DNA from: Bradyrhizobium sp. CCGUVB1N3
GTDB taxonomy: Bacteria > Pseudomonadota > Alphaproteobacteria > Rhizobiales > Xanthobacteraceae
Assembly (NCBI RefSeq): GCF_024199925.1
Contig: NZ_JANADR010000001.1
Location: forward strand, 7,629,501 to 7,693,500
Reading direction: 5' to 3'
DNA: 64,000 bases
How positions within the stretch are numbered: the stretch's first letter is position 1; every line of letters starts with the position of its first letter. This document shows, piece after piece, positions 51,738 through 59,716 of the stretch. The notes under the pieces were generated by a model, which was not told the origin of the DNA, did no database searches, and worked only from the letters and a program-made list of their open reading frames with translations. The position numbers and the translations under genes are program-made.

Positions 51738-53838
51738 CATCATTGCGGGCGCGTCGGCCAGCTCCGATTTGATGGTTGCGTTGGCACTGCTTCTGACGGT
51801 CAGCATGATGATCATGCCGATCCCGATAGTGGCGATCGATACGCTTATCGGCTTCAATCTGGGTTTCGCCATATTGCTGCTGATGGTTGCTCTCTATATC
51901 AGCACCCCGCTTGATTTCTCGTCCTTGCCGGGCGTCATCCTGATTTCCACGGTATTCCGCCTGGCGCTCACCATCTCGACGACGCGGCTGATCTTGGCTG
52001 AGGGGGATGCCGGCAGCATCATTCACACGTTCGGTGATTTCGTCATATCGGGAAACATCGTCGTCGGCATTGTCATATTTTTAGTCGTGACCATGGTGCA
52101 GTTCATCGTCGTCGCCAAGGGCGCTGAGCGCGTGGCGGAGGTGGCGGCGCGCTTCACGCTCGATGCTCTGCCAGGCAAGCAGATGGGGATCGATGCGGAG
52201 CTGCGCAACGGCCATATCGATCAGAACGAAGCCCGCAGCCGGCGCGCTACATTGGAGAAAGAAAGCCAGCTTTATGGGGCTATGGATGGCGCCATGAAGT
52301 TCGTAAAGGGCGATGCCATCGCAGGCTTGGTGGTCATCTGCATCAACATGCTGGGCGGGATCACCATCGGCCTGCTCTCCAAGGGCATGTCTTTCGAGGC
52401 GGCGCTGCATCAATATACCTTGCTGACGATAGGTGATGCGCTCATTTCACAGATTCCCTCGCTACTGCTCTCGATTACAGCCGGGACGATCATCACTCGT
52501 GTCAATGGGGTTGTAAGGCTCAATCTTGGTACCGACATCGTTAACCAGCTCACGGCCAATCCGCACGCATTGCGGCTATCTGCCTGCGTCCTGGTCGTCA
52601 TGGGGGCCATTCCGGGTTTCCCGCTCCCGGTCTTTCTCCTCTTGGCCGCAGTCTTTGCGGCAGCGAGCTTTGCCGACGGTGTGATCCAAAGCGCCAAGAA
52701 AAGCGCCGATGTCTCTCGCCCGGCTCCCGAACAGTCTAACAAGCAAACCGTGCCTGCGGGGGCACTTCCCGTCGCGGTGTTCCTTGCGCCCAGTCTGACA
52801 CGGCCGATCGACAAGGACGAATTGCAACAGCATATTGAGCGCGTTTCGGGTCTTGTCTCAGCTGATCTTGGCATCACGATTCCGCGCATCCCGGTTGAGG
52901 TTGACGAGCGCTTGCCGGAGTTGCAGTTCAGGGTGGATGTCGAGGGCGTGCCGGTCGATCAGGGTTTGATTGATCCAACGCAGCTTTTACTCCGCGACGA
53001 TCCGGCCAATATTGAATTGAGCGGCATCCCGTTTCGGCGGGAGGCGGAGACGGATCAAATCTGGATTGAACAGAGCAACGCACCGGCTCTCAAAGCAGCC
53101 GGCATCGGGCATCATCGTCCCATTGAAATCCTGGCCTTGCGCGTCCATTCAGCGTTGACCCGCTATGCACAGTGCTTGGTGGGTATCCAGGAGACGCGCC
53201 AATTGCTGGCGCGGATGGAGACGGAATATTCGGATCTTGTGAAGGAGGTCTTACGTACGACGCCGATCCCCAAGGTCGCCGACGTCTTACGGCGCCTCCT
53301 GGAAGAGGGTATTCCGATCCGGAACACGCGGCTGGTCTTGGAGGCATTGGCCGAATGGAGCGGACGTGAACAAAACGTCGTCTTGCTCACGGAATATGTT
53401 CGCTCCGGCCTGAGACGGCAGATCTGCCACCGCTATGCCAACGCACACCGTGTCGTGCCGGTCTTTATCATCGAACGTCAAACCGAGGATATTGTTCGCA
53501 GCGCGGTGCGTGACACTCCCAAAGGGCCCTACCTGGTTTTGACGGACGGGCAAAGCGAGGCGCTGCTGTCAAAAATGCGTCAGATCCATTCGAACGCAGT
53601 CCGAGGTCAGATCCAGCCCGTTATCCTTGCTTCGATGGATATAAGGCGCTTTGTCCGCGGTTTTCTCACCCGCAATGGGATCGATCTTGCTGTTCTATCC
53701 TATCAAGACCTTGCCTCGGACTTCACAATTCAGCCGGTTGGATCCATCACACTCGCAGCTGCGAAGGACAAGGCTCCGTCGGAGGAACTTAGCAACATGC
53801 TCGTTGCGGACGATTCACAGGCGCAGCAGTCGATATAA
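51718..53838 (+). CDS. rhcV: T3SS export gate protein RhcV (SctV/FHIPEP family)
   Basis: A 706-residue protein. The N-terminal half has about eight membrane helices (SDLMVALALLLTVSMMIMPI, FNLGFAILLLMVALYISTP, GIVIFLVVTMVQFIVVAKGA) and the FHIPEP-family signature (SLPGVILISTVFRLALTIST; LLTIGDALISQIPSLLLSIT). The C-terminal half is the cytosolic domain that forms a nonameric ring and binds chaperone-substrate complexes (MRQIHSNAVRGQIQPVILAS). It is the largest export-apparatus subunit. ATG 51718 follows aaggtcccc. The frame is intact, so this T3SS part should be functional. Confidence 0.95.
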   Translation: MASVLRNIIAGASASSDLMVALALLLTVSMMIMPIPIVAIDTLIGFNLGFAILLLMVALYISTPLDFSSLPGVILISTVFRLALTISTTRLILAEGDAGSIIHTFGDFVISGNIVVGIVIFLVVTMVQFIVVAKGAERVAEVAARFTLDALPGKQMGIDAELRNGHIDQNEARSRRATLEKESQLYGAMDGAMKFVKGDAIAGLVVICINMLGGITIGLLSKGMSFEAALHQYTLLTIGDALISQIPSLLLSITAGTIITRVNGVVRLNLGTDIVNQLTANPHALRLSACVLVVMGAIPGFPLPVFLLLAAVFAAASFADGVIQSAKKSADVSRPAPEQSNKQTVPAGALPVAVFLAPSLTRPIDKDELQQHIERVSGLVSADLGITIPRIPVEVDERLPELQFRVDVEGVPVDQGLIDPTQLLLRDDPANIELSGIPFRREAETDQIWIEQSNAPALKAAGIGHHRPIEILALRVHSALTRYAQCLVGIQETRQLLARMETEYSDLVKEVLRTTPIPKVADVLRRLLEEGIPIRNTRLVLEALAEWSGREQNVVLLTEYVRSGLRRQICHRYANAHRVVPVFIIERQTEDIVRSAVRDTPKGPYLVLTDGQSEALLSKMRQIHSNAVRGQIQPVILASMDIRRFVRGFLTRNGIDLAVLSYQDLASDFTIQPVGSITLAAAKDKAPSEELSNMLVADDSQAQQSI

Positions 53839-53839
53839 G

Positions 53840-54091
53840 ATGGACCGAATGAATTCACGTCGGAAAGCAGTTCGGTGGCGCTTGGGCTCATTGTGTCTGC
53901 TCTCGTTCTCAGCTCTCCTTTCCATTCTAGGGCTCGGCGGTTGCGCCAGCTGGGATAGACCAGCTCTTCAGGTGCAGGAGACGACGCCGCCAAAATTGCT
54001 TGGTGCAAAAGATATCGATCAAGCCATGCGAGAACGCATTGAGTGCGCGGTCGGCCAGAATCCAGACCAGGAGCTTTGCGCGACGCGCTGA
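53840..54091 (+). CDS. Small lipoprotein after rhcV
   Basis: An 83-residue protein that starts 1 bp after the rhcV stop (taagATG). The N-terminus has positive charges (MDRMNSRRKAVRWRLGS), a hydrophobic stretch (LCLLSFSALLSILGLGG) and a lipobox ending in G-G-C (LGLGGCAS), followed by PALQVQETTPPKLLGAK and a C-terminal QNPDQELCATR. Predicted outer- or inner-membrane lipoprotein. An inner start at 53849 is possible. As the last gene of the T3SS operon it may help assemble the secretin, but no family is recognised. Confidence 0.7.
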   Translation: MDRMNSRRKAVRWRLGSLCLLSFSALLSILGLGGCASWDRPALQVQETTPPKLLGAKDIDQAMRERIECAVGQNPDQELCATR

Positions 54092-55140
54092 AGCAGAAAA
54101 GCGTGGATTTGTTGGACTGCTGGAACATCTTTTCAAGTTAATCTAATTGTCGCGGTGTCGCGCTTCGGCGTTACCGTTAGGGTGATGGCGGCCGGACGAC
54201 ATCTCGCTTCAATGATAAGGAGCGCTTCAGACGATCAGACATCAACGGCCGCCCCCATCGCGGATCCAGCAACGCCATGAAATTGGAAGTTGACTATCCC
54301 TCAGTTTGCCCAAGAGCCTAATCTAAATCCTGCCGAGATATAGGGCGAACGGAAGAGCACCCGGCGAGCGTGTAGGTATTGGGCCGCGTGTCACTGCGAG
54401 GGCCCGCCATCGTGCCGGCAGGTCAAGCGGCGGCTGAAACAGGCCTTTTCTTCGATGTGATCGAAAATAATAGGCAGCATTGCCCGAAATACGATGCTGC
54501 TGTCTCGTTATCCGCTGGAACTGGACCCCCAGGTCGAACTTGACGCTACCGGCGAAATCGGGCGACGACGAAGGTTGACTTTCGATCAGCGCGGGGGCGT
54601 GTTTCCGTTCAAAGCCAATCGCGATGGCACGCGTAGTTGCTCTAAGTCGCTACGCCGCGAGCAAGGTATGGCAGCTGTCTAAACAGGACCGGCTCAGGTC
54701 TTTTCGGTAAGCGTGGCGGATTAATTGCAGACATCACTGTGGCGCAAGCGCTCGTCACGGTAGCTGATCAACGCGCCTTACCCGTTTCGATGACGCGGAC
54801 GAGATGATGGAATGAGGACCGCCGACCGGTAGGGCGCCCGAGTTGTACGAAATCGCCGCCAGTTGCCCGCCAGCGTCTGCAATCTGACACGACACGCGAT
54901 TACCAGTGCCGGCAGACACTGCACTTTTCGAACCGGCACGCCGTTTGCTTTGTTCGCGGCACCATCACCAAACCAACGCTCCAGCGGTGATGTTCGGGGG
55001 CGGGCGCCATGGCCATCGGCGTCCCGCCCCTGACTTAGCCGTCAGTCGCACCTCGAGCAAACTTTCGATGCCATTTCGGAGCAGTCCAGTTCCAACCTCC
55101 GAAAGAGCCGCGACTACCCGAGAGGAACCGATTTAGCACG
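54092..55140. other. No gene seen
   Basis: About 1 kb with only short frames and no recognised motifs. No terminator with T-run is obvious after the lipoprotein gene. Confidence 0.4.
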
Positions 55141-55443
55141 TGACGGTGTCGATCTCGGTCTCGGTCATTGCCATTTTTCACCCGCCTTGCGCGATTCTGG
55201 CCGCGGATTTGCCAACGGAAGTAGGTCAGCAGCGCAACTGCAATTTCATGAGTCACAGACGTGAGGCTTTTTGTCGGGCCGACGACACGTGATCGAAAAT
55301 CGCCGGGAACGCGCCTTCGGACTGCTGGCATCGAATTCTGCACATCACAAACTGTCAATCGACGTGCAAAACGTATAGCCCCCCCGTCTGGATCGTGCCT
55401 TCCAAACCGCGCTTCGTATACTGCAAAGCTCTCATGTACATTA
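55141..55443. repeat. Dispersed repeat, copy 1 (left of the GH12 gene)
   Basis: About 300 bp nearly repeated at 57058-57362 in the same direction: shared blocks include gacggtgtcgatctcggtct, gaggtcagcagcgcaactgc-like text and gacgacacgtgatcgaaaat. On the minus strand the right edge codes for a peptide like YEARxEGxIQTG, cut at 55443 by the ISNCY-type repeat. Confidence 0.75.
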
Positions 55444-55617
55444 TTGTTCGTTCCTGCAGAGAAAGCGCTGCTGGGGCACGAGGGCACAACAACCCAATGA
55501 TGTGCCAGGTGCCAGCGGGGGAGGCCGGGCGCTCTGAAACCCCGCCCATCTCCGCACCCGGCCTCCTCCTCAACCCAAGCCGGGAGCAAAGTAAATAAGG
55601 CAACCGATCGCACTCGG
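55443..55617 (+). repeat. ISNCY-type element right end, copy 2
   Basis: Second copy of the 31330-31500 repeat (aacaacccaatgatgt, cggcctcctcctcaaccc). It separates the dispersed repeat from the tts box of the GH12 gene and has no transposase. Confidence 0.7.
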
Positions 55618-55666
55618 GAGCATCGATCTGTGAGGCAATACGCGGTCCACCTTTCTCCTTGCACGG

Positions 55667-55694
55667 GTCAGCTTCTCGAAAGCCAAGCTTCGTA
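55667..55694 (+). promoter_or_regulatory. tts box of the GH12 endoglucanase gene
   Basis: Begins gtcagcttctcgaaagccaa and ends gcttcgta, a strong tts box 93 bp before ATG 55787. Confidence 0.88.
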
Positions 55695-55786
55695 GAATTC
55701 GAACCTGCCTTCAGATGAGGCCACCAAAGACTGAACTGCTCACCCATTCCAGGATACCCCGCTGGCAGAAAGAGGAAGAGAGCACT

Positions 55787-56584
55787 ATGGATTTTAATCG
55801 GATAAACGGTGCCGGCTCGCCAGAGTCCCCAATGGGGTACGTTTACTCACAGGAGGAACATGATCTTTTTAGCCAGGCTGTGAATAATGTGAGGTCATCG
55901 TTGACCGCCCCCATGCCGGCACAAAATCTGATTTGGAGGTCGAGCGATCCATACGGGAACTTTTCACGCGATGGCAATACCTGGAACAACGACGTGTGGG
56001 GCAGTGGTGCAGGGCCTCAGACCATTTCGGTGCATGAAGCGAACCGATGGAGCGTGTGGTCGAACCAGCCTGAAACTGGTGGCATCAAGAGCTATCCGCA
56101 CGAGGCTGTCCATATCGGAAAGCCGCTCAGTGCAATCAACACTTTGACCTCGACCTTCAATCAGCACGTTCCTAAAAGCGGGGCCTGGGACACTGCCTAT
56201 GATATTTGGGACAGCTCAAACCAGCAAGAGATCATGATCTGGACAAACTACACCGGAAACTCGGACGGTAGCGGCAACGTTAAGCCCATTTCGTATAAAT
56301 ACGCCCCTTCCGGGGCGTCGATCCCGGTCTATCGCAATGTCGCTGTAGGAGGGACGACCTGGAACGTGTTTGAAGGGAATAATGGTCACAACGTTATCTC
56401 GCTCGTGCCTATTTCGAAGAGCAATAGCGGGACAGTGGATATCAAAGGCATCCTAGAGTGGATCAAGTCGAAGGGTTACTTCGGCGACATAAACGTCGGT
56501 AGCGTCCAATACGGCGTCGAGATCACCTCATCGCCAGGCGGAATGAACTTCAACTTCGACAATATGACCGTGACCTCGAAGTGA
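55787..56584 (+). CDS. gunA2: GH12 endoglucanase, T3-secreted GunA2 type
   Basis: A 265-residue glycoside hydrolase family 12 protein without a Sec signal peptide, starting MDFNRINGAGSPESPMGYVY. Catalytic glutamates are expected in QQEIMIWTNYTG (nucleophile) and YGVEITSSPGG (acid/base). Other family features are TYDIWDS-like AYDIWDSSNQQ and a C-terminal FNFDNMTV strand. In B. japonicum GunA2 is a GH12 enzyme secreted by the T3SS under a tts box, exactly as here. It would loosen plant cell-wall beta-glucan at the host interface. An aggaagag ribosome-binding site precedes the ATG. It lies between two direct repeats. Confidence 0.88.
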   Translation: MDFNRINGAGSPESPMGYVYSQEEHDLFSQAVNNVRSSLTAPMPAQNLIWRSSDPYGNFSRDGNTWNNDVWGSGAGPQTISVHEANRWSVWSNQPETGGIKSYPHEAVHIGKPLSAINTLTSTFNQHVPKSGAWDTAYDIWDSSNQQEIMIWTNYTGNSDGSGNVKPISYKYAPSGASIPVYRNVAVGGTTWNVFEGNNGHNVISLVPISKSNSGTVDIKGILEWIKSKGYFGDINVGSVQYGVEITSSPGGMNFNFDNMTVTSK

Positions 56585-56726
56585 AGATTCGTGGGACGGG
56601 GTGATCTGTGCTCATTGTAAGCGACGCCGGCTAACGGTCTCAGCCTGCGGCTTACGACGTCTGAGACCGGCGTGTCATTCGGCCTGCAAATGATTGCCCC
56701 CTTAGCCAGAAGACCGGCGTCCCCCT

Positions 56727-56887
56727 CCGATGGGACGCCCCCATTTACACAAAGATCCACCAGGTCCTCACCAACCCGTTCTATGCCGGCGTTTATGTGT
56801 ATGGCCGCACCCAGCAGAGCTATTCGATACGGGCGTCGAATCCGAAAACGCATCAAACAACGCGGCCGCGAGCCGTGACCGGTCTTT
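56727..56887 (+). pseudogene. Serine recombinase relic (recombinase domain)
   Basis: The frame reads WDAPIYTKIHQVLTNPFYAG then VYVYGRTQQ, ending AVTGL-stop. Leu-x-N-P-x-YAG-x-YVYGR is the hallmark of the recombinase domain of large serine recombinases. The catalytic N-terminal domain is absent. Confidence 0.7.
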
Positions 56888-57057
56888 AAGGGGGCGGATT
56901 CAATCGGTCGTCGCAGCACTCTGAAGTGGGAGGTTGCGATAAGCATTCGAACGCGGCGATCGGCACGATCTGGACGAGCTCCATTGCCATCGCCAGGACA
57001 GGCCGCCTGTGGCGGGGCGTGATGAACAGAGCGGATTCTGGCGGGGGATTGCCGCGG

Positions 57058-57362
57058 TGACGGTGTCGATCTCGGTCTCGGCCATTGGCATGTTTTAACC
57101 CGCCTCGCGCTATTCTGGCCGCGGTTTTGCCAACGGAAGCAGGTCAGCAGCGCAACTGCAATCTGATGAACTACAGACGTGAGGCCTATTGTCGGGTCGA
57201 CGACACGTGATCGAAAATCGCTGGGAACGCGCCTCGGGACTGCTCGAATTCTGCACGTCACAAACTGTCAATCGACGTTCAAAACTTATAAACCCCCGTC
57301 TGGATCGCGCCTTCTAGCCGCGCTTCGTATGCTGCAAAGTTCTCAATGTACGTTTCGCTCAT
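57058..57362. repeat. Dispersed repeat, copy 2 (right of the GH12 gene)
   Basis: Direct repeat of 55141-55443. Here the minus-strand coding edge is longer: MSETYIENFAAYEARLEGAI then QTGVYKF-stop. With copy 1 it brackets the tts box, GH12 gene and recombinase relic. Confidence 0.75.
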
Positions 57363-57570
57363 GAACGCGCGTAGCCGCGCCGGCGGGTCTATACATGTTG
57401 ACTCGCTCCAGGTTTGTCCCACAAGCCGGCGCCCAAGGGCTATGAGGCCATCCATGAACCACGTCTGGGCGGCAAGATGCGGGTTTTCTCGATGCAATTC
57501 GTGCGCCGGGAGCTCCTAATCCGTGTGGATGTGCTCGTCGGCAAGCGATTGCCATCTGCAAGCACAGGCC
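57281..57570 (-). pseudogene. Unknown conserved frame overlapping repeat copy 2
   Basis: The minus-strand frame reads LHRENPHLAAQTWFMDGLIA, LGRRLVGQTWSESTCIDP and AFMSETYIENFAAYEARLEG, ending QTGVYKF-stop at 57282. It looks like a real protein C-terminus, but a stop lies upstream and no start is clear. A related stretch occurs at 62262-62340. Family unknown. Confidence 0.4.
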
Positions 57571-57724
57571 CGCTGCTCTGGCGCTGCTGCCGACAGGCGG
57601 GACCCAAGGATAGCGAATACTACCGGACTTAGTAGGCCTGTAATTTCTCGACTATCAGCTAAGTGAGTAGGGCTGGGAGACACGCCTCGTGCACGCAAAG
57701 AGCGGCCGGAAGGGGAGAAACTCG

Positions 57725-59284
57725 ATGCAGTTTGATTTGACTGCGCTGCGCCGCGCCTGTCTTGTGCTGGCCCTGTTTGCCTGCGGCGTGATGGGGAGCG
57801 CTTGGGCAGACGATCGGCCGCAGCGTCCCGATGCCGCGACGCCTGCCGGCCAGAAAGGCGGTCCCGGCGCACCGTCCGGCCAAACGCCGTCTGTGGCCGA
57901 GCCGCATCGTCTGCCGCCGGACTCCACCACCAGGCAAACGCTCGAGCTGCCCGGGCGGACGCTCGCCTTCGCCGCGACCGCAGGCTCCATTCGCCTGTTC
58001 GACGACAAGGGCGAGCCGCAGGCCGAGATCGCGTATACCTCGTATCAGCTCGACGGCACCGACCGTGCCACGCGTCCGGTGACGTTCTTCTTCAACGGCG
58101 GGCCGGGCGCATCGTCGGCCTGGCTGCAACTCGGCAATGCCGGTCCGTGGCGGCTGCCGATCAACGCCGACGAGGTCACGCCATCGACTTCTTCTGAGGT
58201 GAAGCCAAACGCCGAGACCTGGCTCGATTTCACCGACCTTGTCTTCATCGATCCGGTCGGGACCGGCTATAGCCGTTTCGTTGCGACCGGTGAGGATGTC
58301 CGCAGGCGGTTCTTTTCCGTGGACGGCGATGTCAGCGCGCTCGCGCTGGTGATCCGCCGCTGGCTCGAGAAGCACGACCGCCTGCTATCGCCAAAATATG
58401 TCGCGGGCGAAAGCTATGGCGGCATTCGCGGGCCGAAGGTCGTAGCCCAGTTGCAGATGCAGCAGGGCGTCGGCGTCAAGGGCCTGATCATGATCTCGCC
58501 CTTGTTCGACTACCGCGAGTTCAACGGCACGAGCCTTCTGCAATATGTCGCAACGCTGCCGAGCTATGTTGCGACCGTGCGCGAAGCCAAGGGGCCGGTG
58601 AAGCGGGCCGATCTCGCCGATGTGGAAGCTTATGCACGCGGCGAGTTCCTGGCCGACCTCGTCAAAGGCGAGGCGGACAGGGAGGTGACTACGCGTCTGG
58701 CCGACAAGGTCGCCACACTGACCGGCATCGACCAGGCGGTGAGCCGCAGGCTCTCGGGCCGCTTCGACATCGGTGAATTCCGCCGTGAACTCGACCGCAA
58801 GAACGCCAAGGTGACCGGCGGCTACGATGCCTCTGTGCGCGGCTTCGATCCCTATCCGGATTCCGGCGCCTCCCGCTTCGGCGATCCCTCGGGCGACACG
58901 CTTCAGGCGCCGCTGACCAGTGCCGCCGTCGATCTCCTCACGCGCAAGCTGAACTGGCGGCCGGACGGCTCCTATGAGGTGCTGAACGGCGCGGTTTGGC
59001 GGGGGTGGGATTTTGGCGGCAGACCTCCCGAGTCGCTGTCGGAGCTGCGCCAGATCCTTGCGACGGACGCGAAGATGAACGTGCTGGTCGGGCACGGCCT
59101 GTTCGATCTTGCCACGCCTTATTTTGCCTCGAAGATGTTGCTCGACCAGTTGCCGGCCTTTGCCTCGGTGCCGCGGGTCAAGCTCGTGGTCTTTCCAGGC
59201 GGCCACATGTTCTACTCGCGCGAAGGCTCACGGCAGGCGTTTCGCGCAGAGGTCGAAGCGATGATCAGGCCGGCGGCGAACTAG
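57725..59284 (+). CDS. Serine carboxypeptidase-like protein (peptidase family S10)
   Basis: A 519-residue exported alpha/beta-hydrolase. The signal peptide is RACLVLALFACGVMGSAWAD. Catalytic residues: Ser in VAGESYGGIRG, Asp in GHGLFDLATPYF and His in FPGGHMFYSREG. The oxyanion-hole block FFFNGGPGASSAWLQLGNAG is diagnostic of S10 peptidases. It would cut C-terminal residues from peptides in the periplasm or outside. ATG 57725 (MQFDL, after gaaactcg) is preferred to the upstream frame at 57689 because the signal peptide then begins at the right place. The frame is intact; codon use is more chromosome-like than its neighbours. Confidence 0.92.
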   Translation: MQFDLTALRRACLVLALFACGVMGSAWADDRPQRPDAATPAGQKGGPGAPSGQTPSVAEPHRLPPDSTTRQTLELPGRTLAFAATAGSIRLFDDKGEPQAEIAYTSYQLDGTDRATRPVTFFFNGGPGASSAWLQLGNAGPWRLPINADEVTPSTSSEVKPNAETWLDFTDLVFIDPVGTGYSRFVATGEDVRRRFFSVDGDVSALALVIRRWLEKHDRLLSPKYVAGESYGGIRGPKVVAQLQMQQGVGVKGLIMISPLFDYREFNGTSLLQYVATLPSYVATVREAKGPVKRADLADVEAYARGEFLADLVKGEADREVTTRLADKVATLTGIDQAVSRRLSGRFDIGEFRRELDRKNAKVTGGYDASVRGFDPYPDSGASRFGDPSGDTLQAPLTSAAVDLLTRKLNWRPDGSYEVLNGAVWRGWDFGGRPPESLSELRQILATDAKMNVLVGHGLFDLATPYFASKMLLDQLPAFASVPRVKLVVFPGGHMFYSREGSRQAFRAEVEAMIRPAAN

Positions 59285-59582
59285 GTCACAAGCAAGTTCG
59301 GGTTCGCGCGCGTATCGTAGATCAGCGGCTCTTAGTGCGAGACCGCAACTGAAATCCTAGCCCCATATGATTGCTTCCGAGAGTCCCGGCTACGACCGAT
59401 CTTGCTCGCGGCCCGCAGGCTTGCGGAGAACTCCAAACTCCGCGCGCTCCGGGAACAGCCAGCTGCACCTCACCTTACGAATTCCTGCGGGCGGTCGGTC
59501 GTATTCCGGCCGGCGCCGTGATGCTGGAGGGCTCGACCTATGTCGCGAAATGCGCAATCGCCGCTTCAGCGAACAAGATGCG

Positions 59583-59610
59583 GTCACGGGCAAGCTTTCG
59601 AGAAGCTGAC
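59583..59610 (-). promoter_or_regulatory. Orphan tts box on the minus strand
   Basis: On the minus strand the site begins gtcagcttctcgaaagcttg and ends cccgtgac, one of the best matches in the window. Downstream on that strand there is no effector-like ORF before the convergent S10 peptidase stop at 59284. Confidence 0.75.
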
Positions 59611-59716
59611 GAGGCCCACCTTCCCCGAAGGCGTAGGCGTGGCGTCGCTCGCGCCAAAGCGCCAGTGCACTGGAGCGGTCTCAGCGGTTCAGACAATTGC
59701 CGCATGCACTTGTCGC

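Noticed and set aside
55035..55664. 209-codon minus-strand frame over the dispersed repeat
   Set aside because: It runs through two unrelated repeats and the tts promoter flank; composition is Arg-rich, typical of a shadow frame.
58385..59206. 273-codon minus-strand frame
   Set aside because: Antisense shadow of the S10 peptidase gene; no motifs.
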